From Candidatus Kuenenia stuttgartensis (lineage in GTDB: Bacteria; Planctomycetota; Planctomycetia; Pirellulales; UBA1268), in the NCBI GenBank assembly GCA_945865325.1, contig CAMBFA010000008.1, positions 1-43,443 of the forward strand: a stretch of DNA of 43,443 bases. The letters run 5' to 3'. The position numbers and the translations under genes were made by a program. Below, piece by piece: positions 32,911 to 40,122 of this stretch. A model generated the notes under the pieces. It was not told the origin of the DNA and did not search any database. It worked only from the letters and a program-made list of their open reading frames with translations. The number at the start of each line of letters is the position of its first letter. Position 1 is the first letter of the stretch.

Positions 32911-35124
32911 ATGCTGCCGTTTGCGAGGCTCGATATGAAAGCGGGACTACGGATCGGCGGGAGCACGGTCGTGATCGCGCTGTTTGGATGGATCGCCGTC
33001 GCGGCGGCAGCGGAGCCATCGCCGGCAGCGCCTCCATCAAAAGAGGCGATCGCCCTGCTCCTGGCCGAGGAGCCGCCGTCGCTCGACACCTGGCCGGTGT
33101 GGCGGAAACGGTACCTCCGCTGGTACTTCGATCACTCCGGTGCCACTGACGAGATGGACAACGCGTTGCAATCGTTCATTGGCGAGCGACTCTCGCCCGC
33201 CGGTGACGCGGTCGCTCCACCGCTCGACGACGATCCGGTCGCCTGGAGCCTGTTCAGCAGGTTTCTCTTCGACACGCTGGCAGATCGCGACCGAGCCGAG
33301 GCGATCCGCCGGGCGGAGGCCGCAGCCAAACGTGCCGTAGAGCTCGCCCCCGACTCGGCGCCGGTTCAAAGCACCCTCGCATCGCAACTCGTCTTCAATC
33401 TGTTGATGGTGCCGGAAGACAGCGATCCCGCGGTTCGCCAGCGGCGGCGGACCGACGCCGAAGCAGCGATCGCGGCGACCAGCCGGCTCTCTCCGGACTA
33501 CCGCTCCGCGGCGCTCCAGGGGCTGCTGGCGTTTGACGGCCACGATTTCGCTCGGGCGAGAAAACTACTCCAGCAGGGTACGGAAGACCATCCCCGCAAT
33601 CAGACCATCGCCTGTTTTTATCTCCAGGCACTCATCGCTGACCGGGTCGATCGGGGGGCGCTCGAGCCCTACTCGGCGCCGGTGGTCAGCCGGTTTCCCG
33701 ACAACGGCGCCCTCCTGGCGCTCCATGCAGTGGCCCTCGCCCGTGACGGCCGCTTTCCCGCGGCGGCAGAGGCGCTCGGTCGGGCCCGAGCCACGGGCAT
33801 GTCCCCTGAAAACGTCATCGGCGATGAGACGGTTCGCACGATTGAGCGTCTTGTCCAGCCCTCCTGGCCGGAGCGGCTTTTGTGGGGAGCCGGATTCTTC
33901 GTGGCGTTCTACGCCCTCATCATGGCGGCGATGGCCCTGGGCGGCGTGGTCCTCTCCGCCCTCACGCCCCGGGTGCCGGCGGCGAACGTTGCTGGGGAGG
34001 CTGTCCGCGGTGGGATCGCGATCAGCGACCATGAATCATGGCTCGCCCGGCTTTACATGCTGGCCCTCATCGGAGGGATCGTGTTGTTCTATCTATCGGT
34101 GCCCTTCGTTGCTGCGGGCCTAGTCGCGGCCACCGGAGCGGCGCTGCTTCTCGTGCTCCAGCTTCCCAGAATCCCCGTCAAGCTCCTGGCGCTGGTTGCG
34201 GTGGTCGGTCTCGGCATGGCTTGGGCCGTCATCCGCAGCATCTTCGCGTCGCACGGGCGGAGCTCATTCGGCCTGCCAAAGACCGCCGCCGAAGCCCCGA
34301 GGCTGTTCGCGGCGCTTGGCGACGTGGCTGCCAGGACGATGTCGCGGCCGATCGACAACGTCTTCCTCACGCCGGGCGCCGACATCGGCGTCTATCAGGA
34401 CGGACGCGGCCCGTTTGGGATGTTCGGGGTGAAGCGACGCGTGCTGTCGCTCGGCTTGGCGACGATTGAATCGCTGACGATCGATGAATTTAAATCGATC
34501 CTCGCCCACGAATACGCCCACTTCAGCCACCGCGACACTTTCTACAGCCGGTTCATCCAGCAAGTGGCGATCTCGATCTCGACGGCCCTCGGGGGGATGG
34601 GGGCGGCCGGCGGCAGCTTCAACTACGTGAATCCCTTCTTCTGGTTCTTCTGGCTCTACTACCACGCCTACAGTCTTCTGTCGTGCGGATTCTCGCGGTC
34701 GCGGGAGTTCCTCGCCGACCGGATGGCCGTGAGTCTCTACGGCAGGAGTACGTTCGAATCGGCGTTGACGAAGGTGGCCGTCGAAGGAACGCTCTTCCAG
34801 GCGACGATCTATCCGGCGGTCGCCTCGCTCCTCATGGAGGGGAAGGCCCTCGAGAACATCTACGAGACCTTCCGCAAACTCGACGGCGAGCAGATCACGA
34901 CCGCGGATCGCGAACAGCTGCGGCAATCTCTTCAGGAGCGGAAGTCGGCCTGGTTTGCAACTCACCCGACGATCCCCGAGCGATTCCGCGCCATCGAGCC
35001 GTTTCCCGACATCCCGCCGGCGGAGCCGCAGTCAGCCCTCGATCTCTTCGACGACGTGCCGGGGCTCGAGAAGAGCCTCACCGACTACCTGACCGGCCAC
35101 GCTGCCAACGGCACTGCGGCATGA
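32911..35124 (+). CDS. Membrane-anchored M48-family metallopeptidase with TPR-like N-terminal domain
   Basis: The 737-residue protein starts at ATG 32911 with GGGGAGGGAG 7-16 bases upstream. The N-terminus has a signal-like segment, then a helical TPR-type domain (about 100-300). Several transmembrane helices follow (about 328-350, 375-415 and 420-445, plus FFWFFWLYYHAYSLLSCGF near 575). The M48 catalytic domain contains HEYAH (residues 533-537) in SILAHEYAHFSHRDTFYSR and the third-ligand Glu (E599) in SREFLADRMA. M48 peptidases such as HtpX and Oma1-like proteins sit in membranes and act in protein quality control; the TPRs suggest a partner-binding role. Two copies of a hairpin element flank the gene. 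Its TGA is 5 bp from the second copy. Confidence 0.93.
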   Translation: MLPFARLDMKAGLRIGGSTVVIALFGWIAVAAAAEPSPAAPPSKEAIALLLAEEPPSLDTWPVWRKRYLRWYFDHSGATDEMDNALQSFIGERLSPAGDAVAPPLDDDPVAWSLFSRFLFDTLADRDRAEAIRRAEAAAKRAVELAPDSAPVQSTLASQLVFNLLMVPEDSDPAVRQRRRTDAEAAIAATSRLSPDYRSAALQGLLAFDGHDFARARKLLQQGTEDHPRNQTIACFYLQALIADRVDRGALEPYSAPVVSRFPDNGALLALHAVALARDGRFPAAAEALGRARATGMSPENVIGDETVRTIERLVQPSWPERLLWGAGFFVAFYALIMAAMALGGVVLSALTPRVPAANVAGEAVRGGIAISDHESWLARLYMLALIGGIVLFYLSVPFVAAGLVAATGAALLLVLQLPRIPVKLLALVAVVGLGMAWAVIRSIFASHGRSSFGLPKTAAEAPRLFAALGDVAARTMSRPIDNVFLTPGADIGVYQDGRGPFGMFGVKRRVLSLGLATIESLTIDEFKSILAHEYAHFSHRDTFYSRFIQQVAISISTALGGMGAAGGSFNYVNPFFWFFWLYYHAYSLLSCGFSRSREFLADRMAVSLYGRSTFESALTKVAVEGTLFQATIYPAVASLLMEGKALENIYETFRKLDGEQITTADREQLRQSLQERKSAWFATHPTIPERFRAIEPFPDIPPAEPQSALDLFDDVPGLEKSLTDYLTGHAANGTAA

Positions 35125-35129
35125 AGATT

Positions 35130-35196
35130 AAAAGGTGCCAGCCACCAAAATTGGAGAACCTGGCAGCTTGCCCAGATTTGGTGGCTGGCACCTTTT
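35130..35196 (+). repeat. REP-like hairpin element, copy 2, with perfect 20-bp arms
   Basis: The left arm (35130-35149) and right arm (35177-35196) form a perfect 20-bp inverted repeat containing GGTGCCAGCCACC. The core is the same as in copy 1 (32781-32838), 2.35 kb upstream and in the same orientation. The M48 gene lies between them. Confidence 0.93.
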
Positions 35197-35205
35197 TTCT
35201 TTTTT
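35130..35205 (+). terminator. Likely intrinsic terminator of the M48 gene
   Basis: The hairpin of copy 2 starts 5 bp after the M48 stop. Its right arm is followed by a T-rich run (TTTTTTCTTTTTTC, 35193-35206), the layout of a Rho-independent terminator. The loop is long (27 nt), though an inner 4-bp stem fits within it. Confidence 0.6.
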
Positions 35206-35206
35206 C

Positions 35207-35235
35207 TTGACGGCAGCGCACCGGAGCGTTAGCTT
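35207..35235 (+). promoter_or_regulatory. Sigma70-like promoter for the leader-rbfA-rtcB unit
   Basis: TTGACG (35207-35212) and TAGCTT (35230-35235) are separated by exactly 17 bp; the -35 matches consensus at 5 of 6 and the -10 at 3 of 6. It lies directly after the T-run of the upstream terminator. Transcription would begin near 35242, about 360 nt before the RbfA-like ATG. Confidence 0.5.
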
Positions 35236-35278
35236 TCCCGTACGCCCCGTCACTTCTTTTCCCGCAGGAGGCCCTCCC

Positions 35279-35341
35279 ATGCCGCGTTTCATTCGCACTT
35301 GCATGGCGCTTGCCTCGGTGCGTGTCGGCCGCTCGGCCTGA
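35279..35341 (+). CDS. Possible 20-residue leader peptide
   Basis: An ATG at 35279 is preceded by a perfect AGGAGG (35266-35271) with 7 bases between, one of the best Shine-Dalgarno sites in the window. The peptide is basic (MPRFIRTCMALASVRVGRSA, Arg at 3, 6, 15 and 18) and ends at TGA 35339. It lies about 37 nt after the predicted transcription start and 262 nt before the RbfA-like gene. There is no homologue I recognise. A leader or attenuator role is an inference from position and the strong ribosome site; it could also be a chance ORF. Confidence 0.35.
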   Translation: MPRFIRTCMALASVRVGRSA

Positions 35342-35603
35342 CACCCCCTCCGCGGCGATTGCCTCCCGGCTTTTCCCGGATCGCCCTGCGTTTTGCTGCG
35401 CCGTCGGTCGCCTGATTGCGGCTGGCTCAAGCGCCTACGCGGCGAATCCGGAGTCGGGCTGATGTCGTCTTGCCGGGCACCCGCGAGCCCGCCATGGCGC
35501 TTGCTCCCGGTTCCTTATTCGTCGCGTTTCCTGCGCTTGTTTTCCACCCCTATCAAACCATTCGTTTTCGAGCCGTTCGTTTTCCCAACTCTCCGAGAAA
35601 AAA
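35342..35603 (+). other. Long 5' leader of the RbfA-like gene
   Basis: No gene is supported here. The 12-mer CATGGCGCTTGC occurs at 35302-35313 (inside the small ORF) and again at 35493-35504. TTCGTTTTC occurs twice just before the RbfA-like start, and there is no Shine-Dalgarno before that ATG. The length suggests an RNA leader, but I cannot match it to a known riboswitch. Confidence 0.4.
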
Positions 35604-35996
35604 ATGTCCAGAAAGTCTTCCGGCCGCTCCCACCTGCGGGAATCCGGCTTCGATTCGTTTCCTCCCGCGGGCCACTCCCGCAAAGCTCTCCAGCTCTGCC
35701 GTCAGGTGGCCGACACGCTGAGTCTCGCCCTCGGCGACTGTGGCGACGACTGCCTACGGGATCTCCATGTTGTCCGCGTCGTGCCCGCGCCCGACGCTTC
35801 CCAGCTCCTCGTCATCGTCGGCTCGGCGCCAGGCGAGGTCCCGCCGGCGCCGACCGAGGTCCTTGCGCATCTTCAAGCGCGCACGCCGTGGCTGCGGGGG
35901 GAGGTGGCCCAGGCCATCACACGGAAACGGGCCCCGTCGCTTCTCTTTGAATACCTCGCCACCGCGCCGGAAGAGGGGAAGGAGGCGCCGCGTTGA
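35604..35996 (+). CDS. rbfA: RbfA-like ribosome-binding factor
   Basis: The 130-residue protein has an N-terminal extension (1-28) and then a KH-type RbfA domain: RKALQLCRQVADTLSLALG, CLRDLHVVRVVPAPDASQLL and LRGEVAQAITRKRAPSLLFEYL. The last phrase carries the family's R-K-x-P-x-L-x-F pattern. RbfA binds the 30S subunit near the 5' end of 16S rRNA and helps its late maturation, especially in the cold. It is usually next to infB, but here it is alone and its TGA overlaps the TTG start of RtcB. The divergent N-terminus and unusual location leave open that it is a paralogue rather than the main RbfA. The start is chosen by conservation; no clear Shine-Dalgarno is seen. Confidence 0.82.
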   Translation: MSRKSSGRSHLRESGFDSFPPAGHSRKALQLCRQVADTLSLALGDCGDDCLRDLHVVRVVPAPDASQLLVIVGSAPGEVPPAPTEVLAHLQARTPWLRGEVAQAITRKRAPSLLFEYLATAPEEGKEAPR

Positions 35997-37153
35997 GCCA
36001 AAGAATCGAGAGCGCCTTGGGGGTGCCGGTTCATGGCTGGCTCACCGGCCCGCTCCCGGCCGATGTCGTTCGATCCCTCGACCGGCTCGGCCGGGCGGCG
36101 GATGTCTGCCGGATGGCGGTCATGCCCGATGTCCACAGGGCAGGGGAGGTGTGCGTCGGCGTGGCACTGGCGACGGGGGGGCTTGTCTACCCGGCGGCCG
36201 TCGGTGGCGACATCGGCTGCGGGATGACGGCGGTGCGCATCGACCTGCCGGGCGAGGCTCTCACGCACGATCCCCGCGTCGCTGCGCTCCTCCTCGACCG
36301 GCTCGCCCGAGCCGTCCCTTCCCTCAAGGCCGCGCCCGGCACGGTGCCGGAGCGGCTCGAGGGGGCGCTCGCCCCGGAGCATCTCTCGGATGCCAAGCTC
36401 GCGCGCGGAGCGGCACGCGAGGGGCGCTGGCAGCTCGGCTCGCTCGGCCGGGGAAACCATTTCCTCGAGCTGCAGGCCGACGAACAGGGGGCGCTTTGGA
36501 TCATGGTCCATTCGGGCTCGCGCGGCATGGGGCAACTGATCAGCGCCTGGCACCTCGCCCGCGCGGTTCCCCATGGCGCCGAAAGCCCCCCGGCCCTCGA
36601 GGTATCGGCAGCCGCGGGGCAGGCCTACCTCGCCGATGTCGGCTGGGCCAGGGCCTGGGCCCGGGCGAACCGGGCGCGGATCGTGGCGGCGGCGGCCGGC
36701 GTGATCGCGGAGCTGGTGGGGGGAGCGGTCGAGGAGTCGACTCTGATCGACTGCGATCACAATCATGTCGCCCTCGAGATCCACGACGGCCGCGAGATCG
36801 TCGTTCACCGCAAGGGGGCGCTGCCCGCCGACGACGGCCAGCCGGGGCTGATCCCCGGATCGATGGGGACGGCGAGCTTCCACACGATCGGCCGCGGTCA
36901 TCCCGACGCCCTGCGGTCGAGCTCGCACGGCGCCGGCCGTGTCCTCCCCCGGGGCGCGGCGGCGGCGAAGATCGACGCCCGGCGCCTCCTCCGCGAGATG
37001 CACGGCGTGCGCTTCGACACGCGCCGGGCCAACCGGCTCGTCGACGAGGCCCCGAGCGCCTACCGCGACATCCGCGCCGTGATGCGCGCCCAGCGCGATC
37101 TGACGGCCATCTGCCGCGAGCTCAAGCCGCTGGTGAGCCACAAGGGCTCGTGA
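35993..37153 (+). CDS. rtcB: RtcB-type RNA ligase
   Basis: The 386-residue protein belongs to the RtcB family, which joins 2',3'-cyclic phosphate (or 3'-phosphate) and 5'-OH RNA ends using GTP and Mn2+. The start is TTG 35993, overlapping the RbfA-like stop (TTGA). Metal and active-site motifs are intact: MPDVHRAGEVCVGVALATGG, GGDIGCGM (C76), GRGNHFLEL (N155, H156), HSGSRGMG (H173), DCDHNHV (H256), PGSMGTASF, and SSSHGAGR (H312, the guanylylated His by family alignment). It is close to the family's ~400-residue length. Coupling to an RbfA-like gene suggests a role in rRNA or ribosome repair, but that is inferred. Confidence 0.96.
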   Translation: MSQRIESALGVPVHGWLTGPLPADVVRSLDRLGRAADVCRMAVMPDVHRAGEVCVGVALATGGLVYPAAVGGDIGCGMTAVRIDLPGEALTHDPRVAALLLDRLARAVPSLKAAPGTVPERLEGALAPEHLSDAKLARGAAREGRWQLGSLGRGNHFLELQADEQGALWIMVHSGSRGMGQLISAWHLARAVPHGAESPPALEVSAAAGQAYLADVGWARAWARANRARIVAAAAGVIAELVGGAVEESTLIDCDHNHVALEIHDGREIVVHRKGALPADDGQPGLIPGSMGTASFHTIGRGHPDALRSSSHGAGRVLPRGAAAAKIDARRLLREMHGVRFDTRRANRLVDEAPSAYRDIRAVMRAQRDLTAICRELKPLVSHKGS

Positions 37154-37231
37154 CTGCTCGTTCCGCCCGCACGAGCAGACGCGGCGACGTCGATCGAGGA
37201 AACCTTTGGCGTTTTCTCAGGTCGACCCGAG

Positions 37232-37260
37232 TGGAAAAAGGCCAGGGCTGGCCGTTTCCA
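37232..37260. terminator. Hairpin between convergent rtcB and porin genes
   Basis: TGGAAA (37232-37237) and GGCCAG (37240-37245) pair with CTGGCC (37248-37253) and TTTCCA (37255-37260), a strong stem with a 2-nt loop and a small internal bulge. There is no long T-run on either strand, so intrinsic termination is uncertain. The 129-bp gap holds nothing else I can name. Confidence 0.4.
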
Positions 37261-37282
37261 CGTGTATCCAGTCCCTGGAAAG

Positions 37283-38926
37283 CTAAAACGCCACCACGAG
37301 CTGCGTCTGGATCGCCGTGCCGGTGGCGCCGGCACGGTAGGGATAGAGGATGTTCTGGGCGGGGTTTCGCAGCATGTGGATCGCCTCGAGCGTCAGCCGC
37401 CCCTGACGCGACTTGTTGATGTAACGGTTGATCCCGCCGCCATATTCCTGCCCCGTGCCGAACGGGCCGGTGACGGCGCTCGAGCGCGCGTAGACCTCCC
37501 AGGTGCGCGGGATGAAACACCAGCCGAGGTAGCCCGCGCCGCCATGGTCGAGGAGGCCGACGTGAGAGGGGGGCAGAGGGAGCGGGGGATCGTTCGCGGC
37601 AAAGGTGAAGCCGTCGAGAAAGCGAAAATAATACTCGGCGTTGAGGGAGACGCCGCTCCATTTCCAGCCGGCGTCGACCGTCGCCAGCCGGTAGTCGAAG
37701 GCATCGACGGTGGCGCCGGGCACGAGCGCCCCCTTGATGGCAAGCGGGGTGCCGTCGGAAAGGCGGACGATGGTGTTTTCGGGATTGAACCCGGGCACTG
37801 GGAGCGCGCGGGTGTTGGGGGCGAAGACGCCCGAGGTGCCGACGCGGATCGCCGGATCGGCATGATGCTCCATGTCGGAATAGCCGAGACCAAACTTCCC
37901 CAGTGGCTCCCACCACACGTTCCCCACCCAGGCCCTGCTCGTGCCGCGCCGCAGAAGGACGTTCGCACCGCCGGCATCGATCGAGTTGTAGACACCCGCC
38001 TGATAGTGCAACGTCCCCTCGGCGAGGGCCCCCAGGGCCGCAACGCCAGGGCTGACACCAGGGCGGAAGAAGGTGTTGGCCATGCTCCGGTCGACGCCGA
38101 TCGTCCAGGGAGAGCCATCGAGGAACTCGCGCGAGCCGGGGAGCATCGACACCCCGATGCCGACGGTCGCCTCCGGACCAAACTTCCAGCCCGCCAGCCC
38201 GAGCGGGGCGAGGCCGGTGTTGACGCCGCTGTTCGAGGTGCCGAAGAGGGCGAAGGCGTACACGAGACGCTCGTCGACAACGTGGCCGGAGAACATGAGC
38301 AGGTAGCGGTTGAGGCTAAAGGCGTTGATGTTCGAGATCGGGAGCTCCGTCCCGGCGGAGTTGGTCCAGCTCGTCGCCCCGCGCGCGAACTCGAGCCAAC
38401 GGAGCTGAAGGAAGCCGCTCACCGCCAGCGCGAAGGGGAACTCCCCCGTCCGCTTGTCCTCCCGGTAGAGAAGGAGGCCGTGCGGCGGGGCGAAGTCGGT
38501 GGCGGGAAAATAGCGGGGCCGGGGAATGCCGCCGAGGCGGGCTTCGATCCGGCGGTCGATCTCCTCGTCGATCCCGCCACGACCGGCGGCCGGCGGCAGG
38601 ATCGTCCGCGTCGATTCCTCGACGTACTGGGCCGCGTCGACAGGTCCCTCGCCCCACTCGATTCCCTCGGGAAAGAGGGGGACGTCCGGTTCGCCGGTAG
38701 GGAATCTTCCCGGCTCCGGCGCGGGCTTGGCTCGAGAACGATCCGGCGACGGAACGCTTCTCACCCGCTCGGCGGGCGCCGTATCGAACGGCTCTTCGAG
38801 CCCCGCTCCCGCAACGGCGAGGAGATTCTGCGCCACGACCGGTGCGCCCGAAGCGAGCAGCGCAAGCACCAAGCCCATCCCCCACGGGAGAAAACAAACA
38901 AGGCTGGCACGGAATGAACGCGTCAT
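37283..38926 (-). CDS. Porin-like outer-membrane beta-barrel protein
   Basis: The 547-residue protein starts at ATG 38926 with a signal peptide (residues 8-33, MGLVLALLASGAPVVAQ). A Pro/Glu-rich linker (about 35-115) includes IDEEIDRRIEARLGGIPR, a possible short coiled segment. The rest shows alternating aromatic/hydrophobic strands of a barrel, such as RYLLMFSGHVVDERLVYAFALFG, and ends QTQLVVAF with a C-terminal Phe, typical of barrel assembly by BamA. It resembles porin O/P-type phosphate-selective porins, but substrate specificity is not evident. No clear Shine-Dalgarno is present. The 186-bp gap to the divergent SMP-30 gene shows nothing clear. Confidence 0.85.
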   Translation of the reverse strand: MTRSFRASLVCFLPWGMGLVLALLASGAPVVAQNLLAVAGAGLEEPFDTAPAERVRSVPSPDRSRAKPAPEPGRFPTGEPDVPLFPEGIEWGEGPVDAAQYVEESTRTILPPAAGRGGIDEEIDRRIEARLGGIPRPRYFPATDFAPPHGLLLYREDKRTGEFPFALAVSGFLQLRWLEFARGATSWTNSAGTELPISNINAFSLNRYLLMFSGHVVDERLVYAFALFGTSNSGVNTGLAPLGLAGWKFGPEATVGIGVSMLPGSREFLDGSPWTIGVDRSMANTFFRPGVSPGVAALGALAEGTLHYQAGVYNSIDAGGANVLLRRGTSRAWVGNVWWEPLGKFGLGYSDMEHHADPAIRVGTSGVFAPNTRALPVPGFNPENTIVRLSDGTPLAIKGALVPGATVDAFDYRLATVDAGWKWSGVSLNAEYYFRFLDGFTFAANDPPLPLPPSHVGLLDHGGAGYLGWCFIPRTWEVYARSSAVTGPFGTGQEYGGGINRYINKSRQGRLTLEAIHMLRNPAQNILYPYRAGATGTAIQTQLVVAF

Positions 38927-39112
38927 CTGGAGCCGGGCTGGCGACTGGTTTTTCTGGTGAGATCGGGAGAAATGATGACGATTCTGAAGACTTTTCCGAC
39001 GAGGTAAGCGGGGGATGCCAGGCGGGCCGCCACGGCAAGAACCCGTTCCCCGTATACTCCCTCGTTTTCCACGGTTGGCCGCGCGACCGCCCCCCTTCCG
39101 GAGCCCGCCCCG

Positions 39113-40075
39113 ATGCGCTGCTCTTCGCCGCGACGCCTCCCAGGCTTCGCCCTCCTCGTCCTCCTCGCCTGGCTCGACGGCAGCTCCTGCCAGGCCGCTG
39201 ACGCCCTCCACGATCTCGTCGCTGGTCTCGCCGCCGGGGAGGCCCCGTCGCCGGTCCTTGTCGCCGACGGCTTTCAGTTCACCGAGGGCCCGGTCGCCGA
39301 CGCCGAGGGCAATATCCTCTTCAGTGACATCCCAGCCGGAAAAATCTACCGCTGGGTCGTGCCGCAGGATCGCCCCGCGACCAGCCCGCCGTTTGAGGTC
39401 GAGACCTGGCTCGATCCCTCGGGGAACACCAACGGCCTCTGCTTCGACCGCAACGGCCTCCTTCTGGCTTGCCAGATGGGGGAGGGGAGGCGCGTCGTTG
39501 CCATCGACCCACAGGCGAAGACGATCACGCCGCTCGCCGAACGCTTCGAGGGAAAACGGTTCAACGCCCCCAACGACCTGTGGGTCGATGCTACCAACGG
39601 CCTCTGGTTCACCGACCCGGCCTACGAACGGACGCCGGCCGACACCGAGCTCGACACGGAGGCGGTCTATTTTGTCTCCCCTGATCGCACGACCTTCACC
39701 CGAGTCGCCGACGGCTTCGCCCGCCCCAACGGGATCGTCGGCTCCCCCGACGGGCTGACGCTCTACATTACCGATCGCAAAGCGGGGATGACCTGGGCCT
39801 ACCCCGTGCTCGGGCCGGGTAAGCTCGGGGAACGGCGGAAGTTCAACGACGACGGCTGCGACGGCTTCGCGATCGACGACCATGGCAATCTCTACGGCAC
39901 GCCGAAAGCCCCCCTCGTGCGGATCTGGGCCCCCGATGGCACGATCATCGGCGCGATTCCCCTCCCCGATTCCCCGTCGAACATCACCTTCGGCGGCCCC
40001 GATCGGAAGACCCTGTTCGTGACCGTGAAGGACAAGGTCTTCGCCCTGCCGATGAACGTCTCCGGCGGCGGCTGA
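39113..40075 (+). CDS. Exported SMP-30/gluconolactonase-family protein
   Basis: The 320-residue protein starts at ATG 39113 and has a signal peptide (LPGFALLVLLAWLDGSSCQAAD). The six-bladed propeller has the metal ligands of the SMP-30 family: Glu in FTEGPVADAEGNILFSDIPAG, Asn in FNAPNDLWVDATNGLWFTDP and Asp in RPNGIVGSPDGLTLYITD. These enzymes hydrolyse sugar lactones with a divalent metal. The C-terminus ends PSNITFGGPDRKTLFVTVKDKVFALP. No sugar-acid gene is adjacent, so the substrate is unknown. The ABC-F gene follows 47 bp later on the same strand. Confidence 0.94.
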   Translation: MRCSSPRRLPGFALLVLLAWLDGSSCQAADALHDLVAGLAAGEAPSPVLVADGFQFTEGPVADAEGNILFSDIPAGKIYRWVVPQDRPATSPPFEVETWLDPSGNTNGLCFDRNGLLLACQMGEGRRVVAIDPQAKTITPLAERFEGKRFNAPNDLWVDATNGLWFTDPAYERTPADTELDTEAVYFVSPDRTTFTRVADGFARPNGIVGSPDGLTLYITDRKAGMTWAYPVLGPGKLGERRKFNDDGCDGFAIDDHGNLYGTPKAPLVRIWAPDGTIIGAIPLPDSPSNITFGGPDRKTLFVTVKDKVFALPMNVSGGG

Positions 40076-40122
40076 CCGCCCCCGCAAGCGTCTGGTTCCC
40101 CCCGTTACCCTGGCTCCCCTCC

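Noticed and set aside
35416-35721. 101-codon ORF overlapping the RbfA-like start
   Set aside because: It is out of frame with the conserved RbfA domain and lacks a ribosome site.
37262-38917. 551-codon plus-strand ORF antisense to the porin
   Set aside because: The minus frame has a signal peptide, beta strands and a C-terminal Phe; the plus product is a charged shadow.
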